DNA from: Alphaproteobacteria bacterium
GTDB lineage: Bacteria > Pseudomonadota > Alphaproteobacteria > Reyranellales > Reyranellaceae
DNA length: 33,899 bases
Assembly (NCBI GenBank): GCA_017307275.1
Contig: JAFKFK010000051.1
Location: 1 to 33,899 of the forward strand
Direction: 5' to 3'
Shown: positions 33,795 to 33,899 of the stretch, piece by piece
How the letters are laid out: every line of letters starts with the position of its first letter
How positions within the stretch are numbered: the first letter of the stretch is position 1
Made by a program: the position numbers and the translations under genes
The notes under the pieces: model-generated
Seen by the model: the letters and a program-made list of their open reading frames with translations, nothing else
What the model was told of the DNA's origin: nothing
Databases searched by the model: none

Positions 33795-33899
33795 CTAGAT
33801 GGCCTCGGCGCCCGAGATGATCTCGATGAGTTCCTTGGTGATCGTGGCCTGGCGCGAGCGGTTCATCTGCAGCGTCAGCTTCTTGATCACGTCGCCCGC
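33795..33899 (-). CDS. atpG: ATP synthase gamma subunit, C-terminal end (partial)
   Basis: The last 34 codons of F1 gamma run off the right edge of the window. They read MNRSRQATITKELIEIISGA, the conserved C-terminal helix that reaches into the alpha3-beta3 ring. The stop is 36 bases before atpD. Confidence 0.95.
   Translation of the reverse strand, partial: AGDVIKKLTLQMNRSRQATITKELIEIISGAEAI

Overview
The window is a high-GC chromosomal segment of an alphaproteobacterium. The evidence is the gene order obg-proB-proA-nadD-rsfS-rlmH-gpmI-ctpA-divergent polysaccharide deacetylase-rppH, an F-type ATPase operon ending atpG-atpD-atpC, a D-tartrate dehydratase close to the Bradyrhizobium enzyme, and a tripartite-tricarboxylate (Bug) binding protein. 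A soil or water heterotroph of the Rhizobiales/Rhodospirillales/Reyranella kind fits; the genus is inference. No prophage, insertion sequence, CRISPR array or integrase was seen.

Region 1 (1-4351, + strand) is a catabolic operon: the 3' end of a hydantoinase B/oxoprolinase subunit, an SMP-30/lactonase-like protein, an MFS carrier and a D-tartrate dehydratase of the enolase superfamily. Region 2 (4367-7325, - strand) is a lipoprotein cluster: a Bug solute-binding protein, a 44-residue lipoprotein, two paralogous unknown lipoproteins overlapping by ATGA, and a 47-residue lipoprotein that is a paralogue of the first small one. The small gene was duplicated together with the tail of the Bug gene, whose decayed copy is still readable at 4520-4570.

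Region 3 (7442-18136) is a mosaic of single genes: a YbaL-type cation/proton antiporter, a glutathione S-transferase, an exported unknown, a zinc-ribbon protein, an OmpA-type porin, a DadA-like FAD oxidoreductase, a PAP2 phosphatase, a small exported protein, YggS (PLP homeostasis), a Thr-rich lipoprotein, a leaderless molybdate-type binding protein, and a divergent RidA-like/TetR pair. Three copies of the palindrome ATACG-N3-CGTAT lie across the intergenic promoter of that pair.

Region 4 (18193-30963) is the housekeeping core: tRNA-Ser(CGA), a sphingosine-1-phosphate-lyase-like PLP enzyme, rplU-rpmA with a promoter and a strong terminator, then obg-proB-proA-nadD/rsfS-rlmH, an exported unknown coupled to gpmI, ctpA, a divergent polysaccharide deacetylase and rppH. 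nadD and rsfS are one uninterrupted reading frame. A Shine-Dalgarno-like sequence lies before an ATC codon exactly where RsfS should begin, so this is either a true fusion or a rare AUC start. Region 5 (30984-33899, - strand) holds a diiron ferritin-like protein and the atpG(partial)-atpD-atpC end of the ATP synthase operon.

No stretch longer than about 300 bases lacks a gene. The most unusual points are the NadD/RsfS junction, the duplicated lipoprotein cluster and its Bug relic, and the triple-operator TetR/RidA region.
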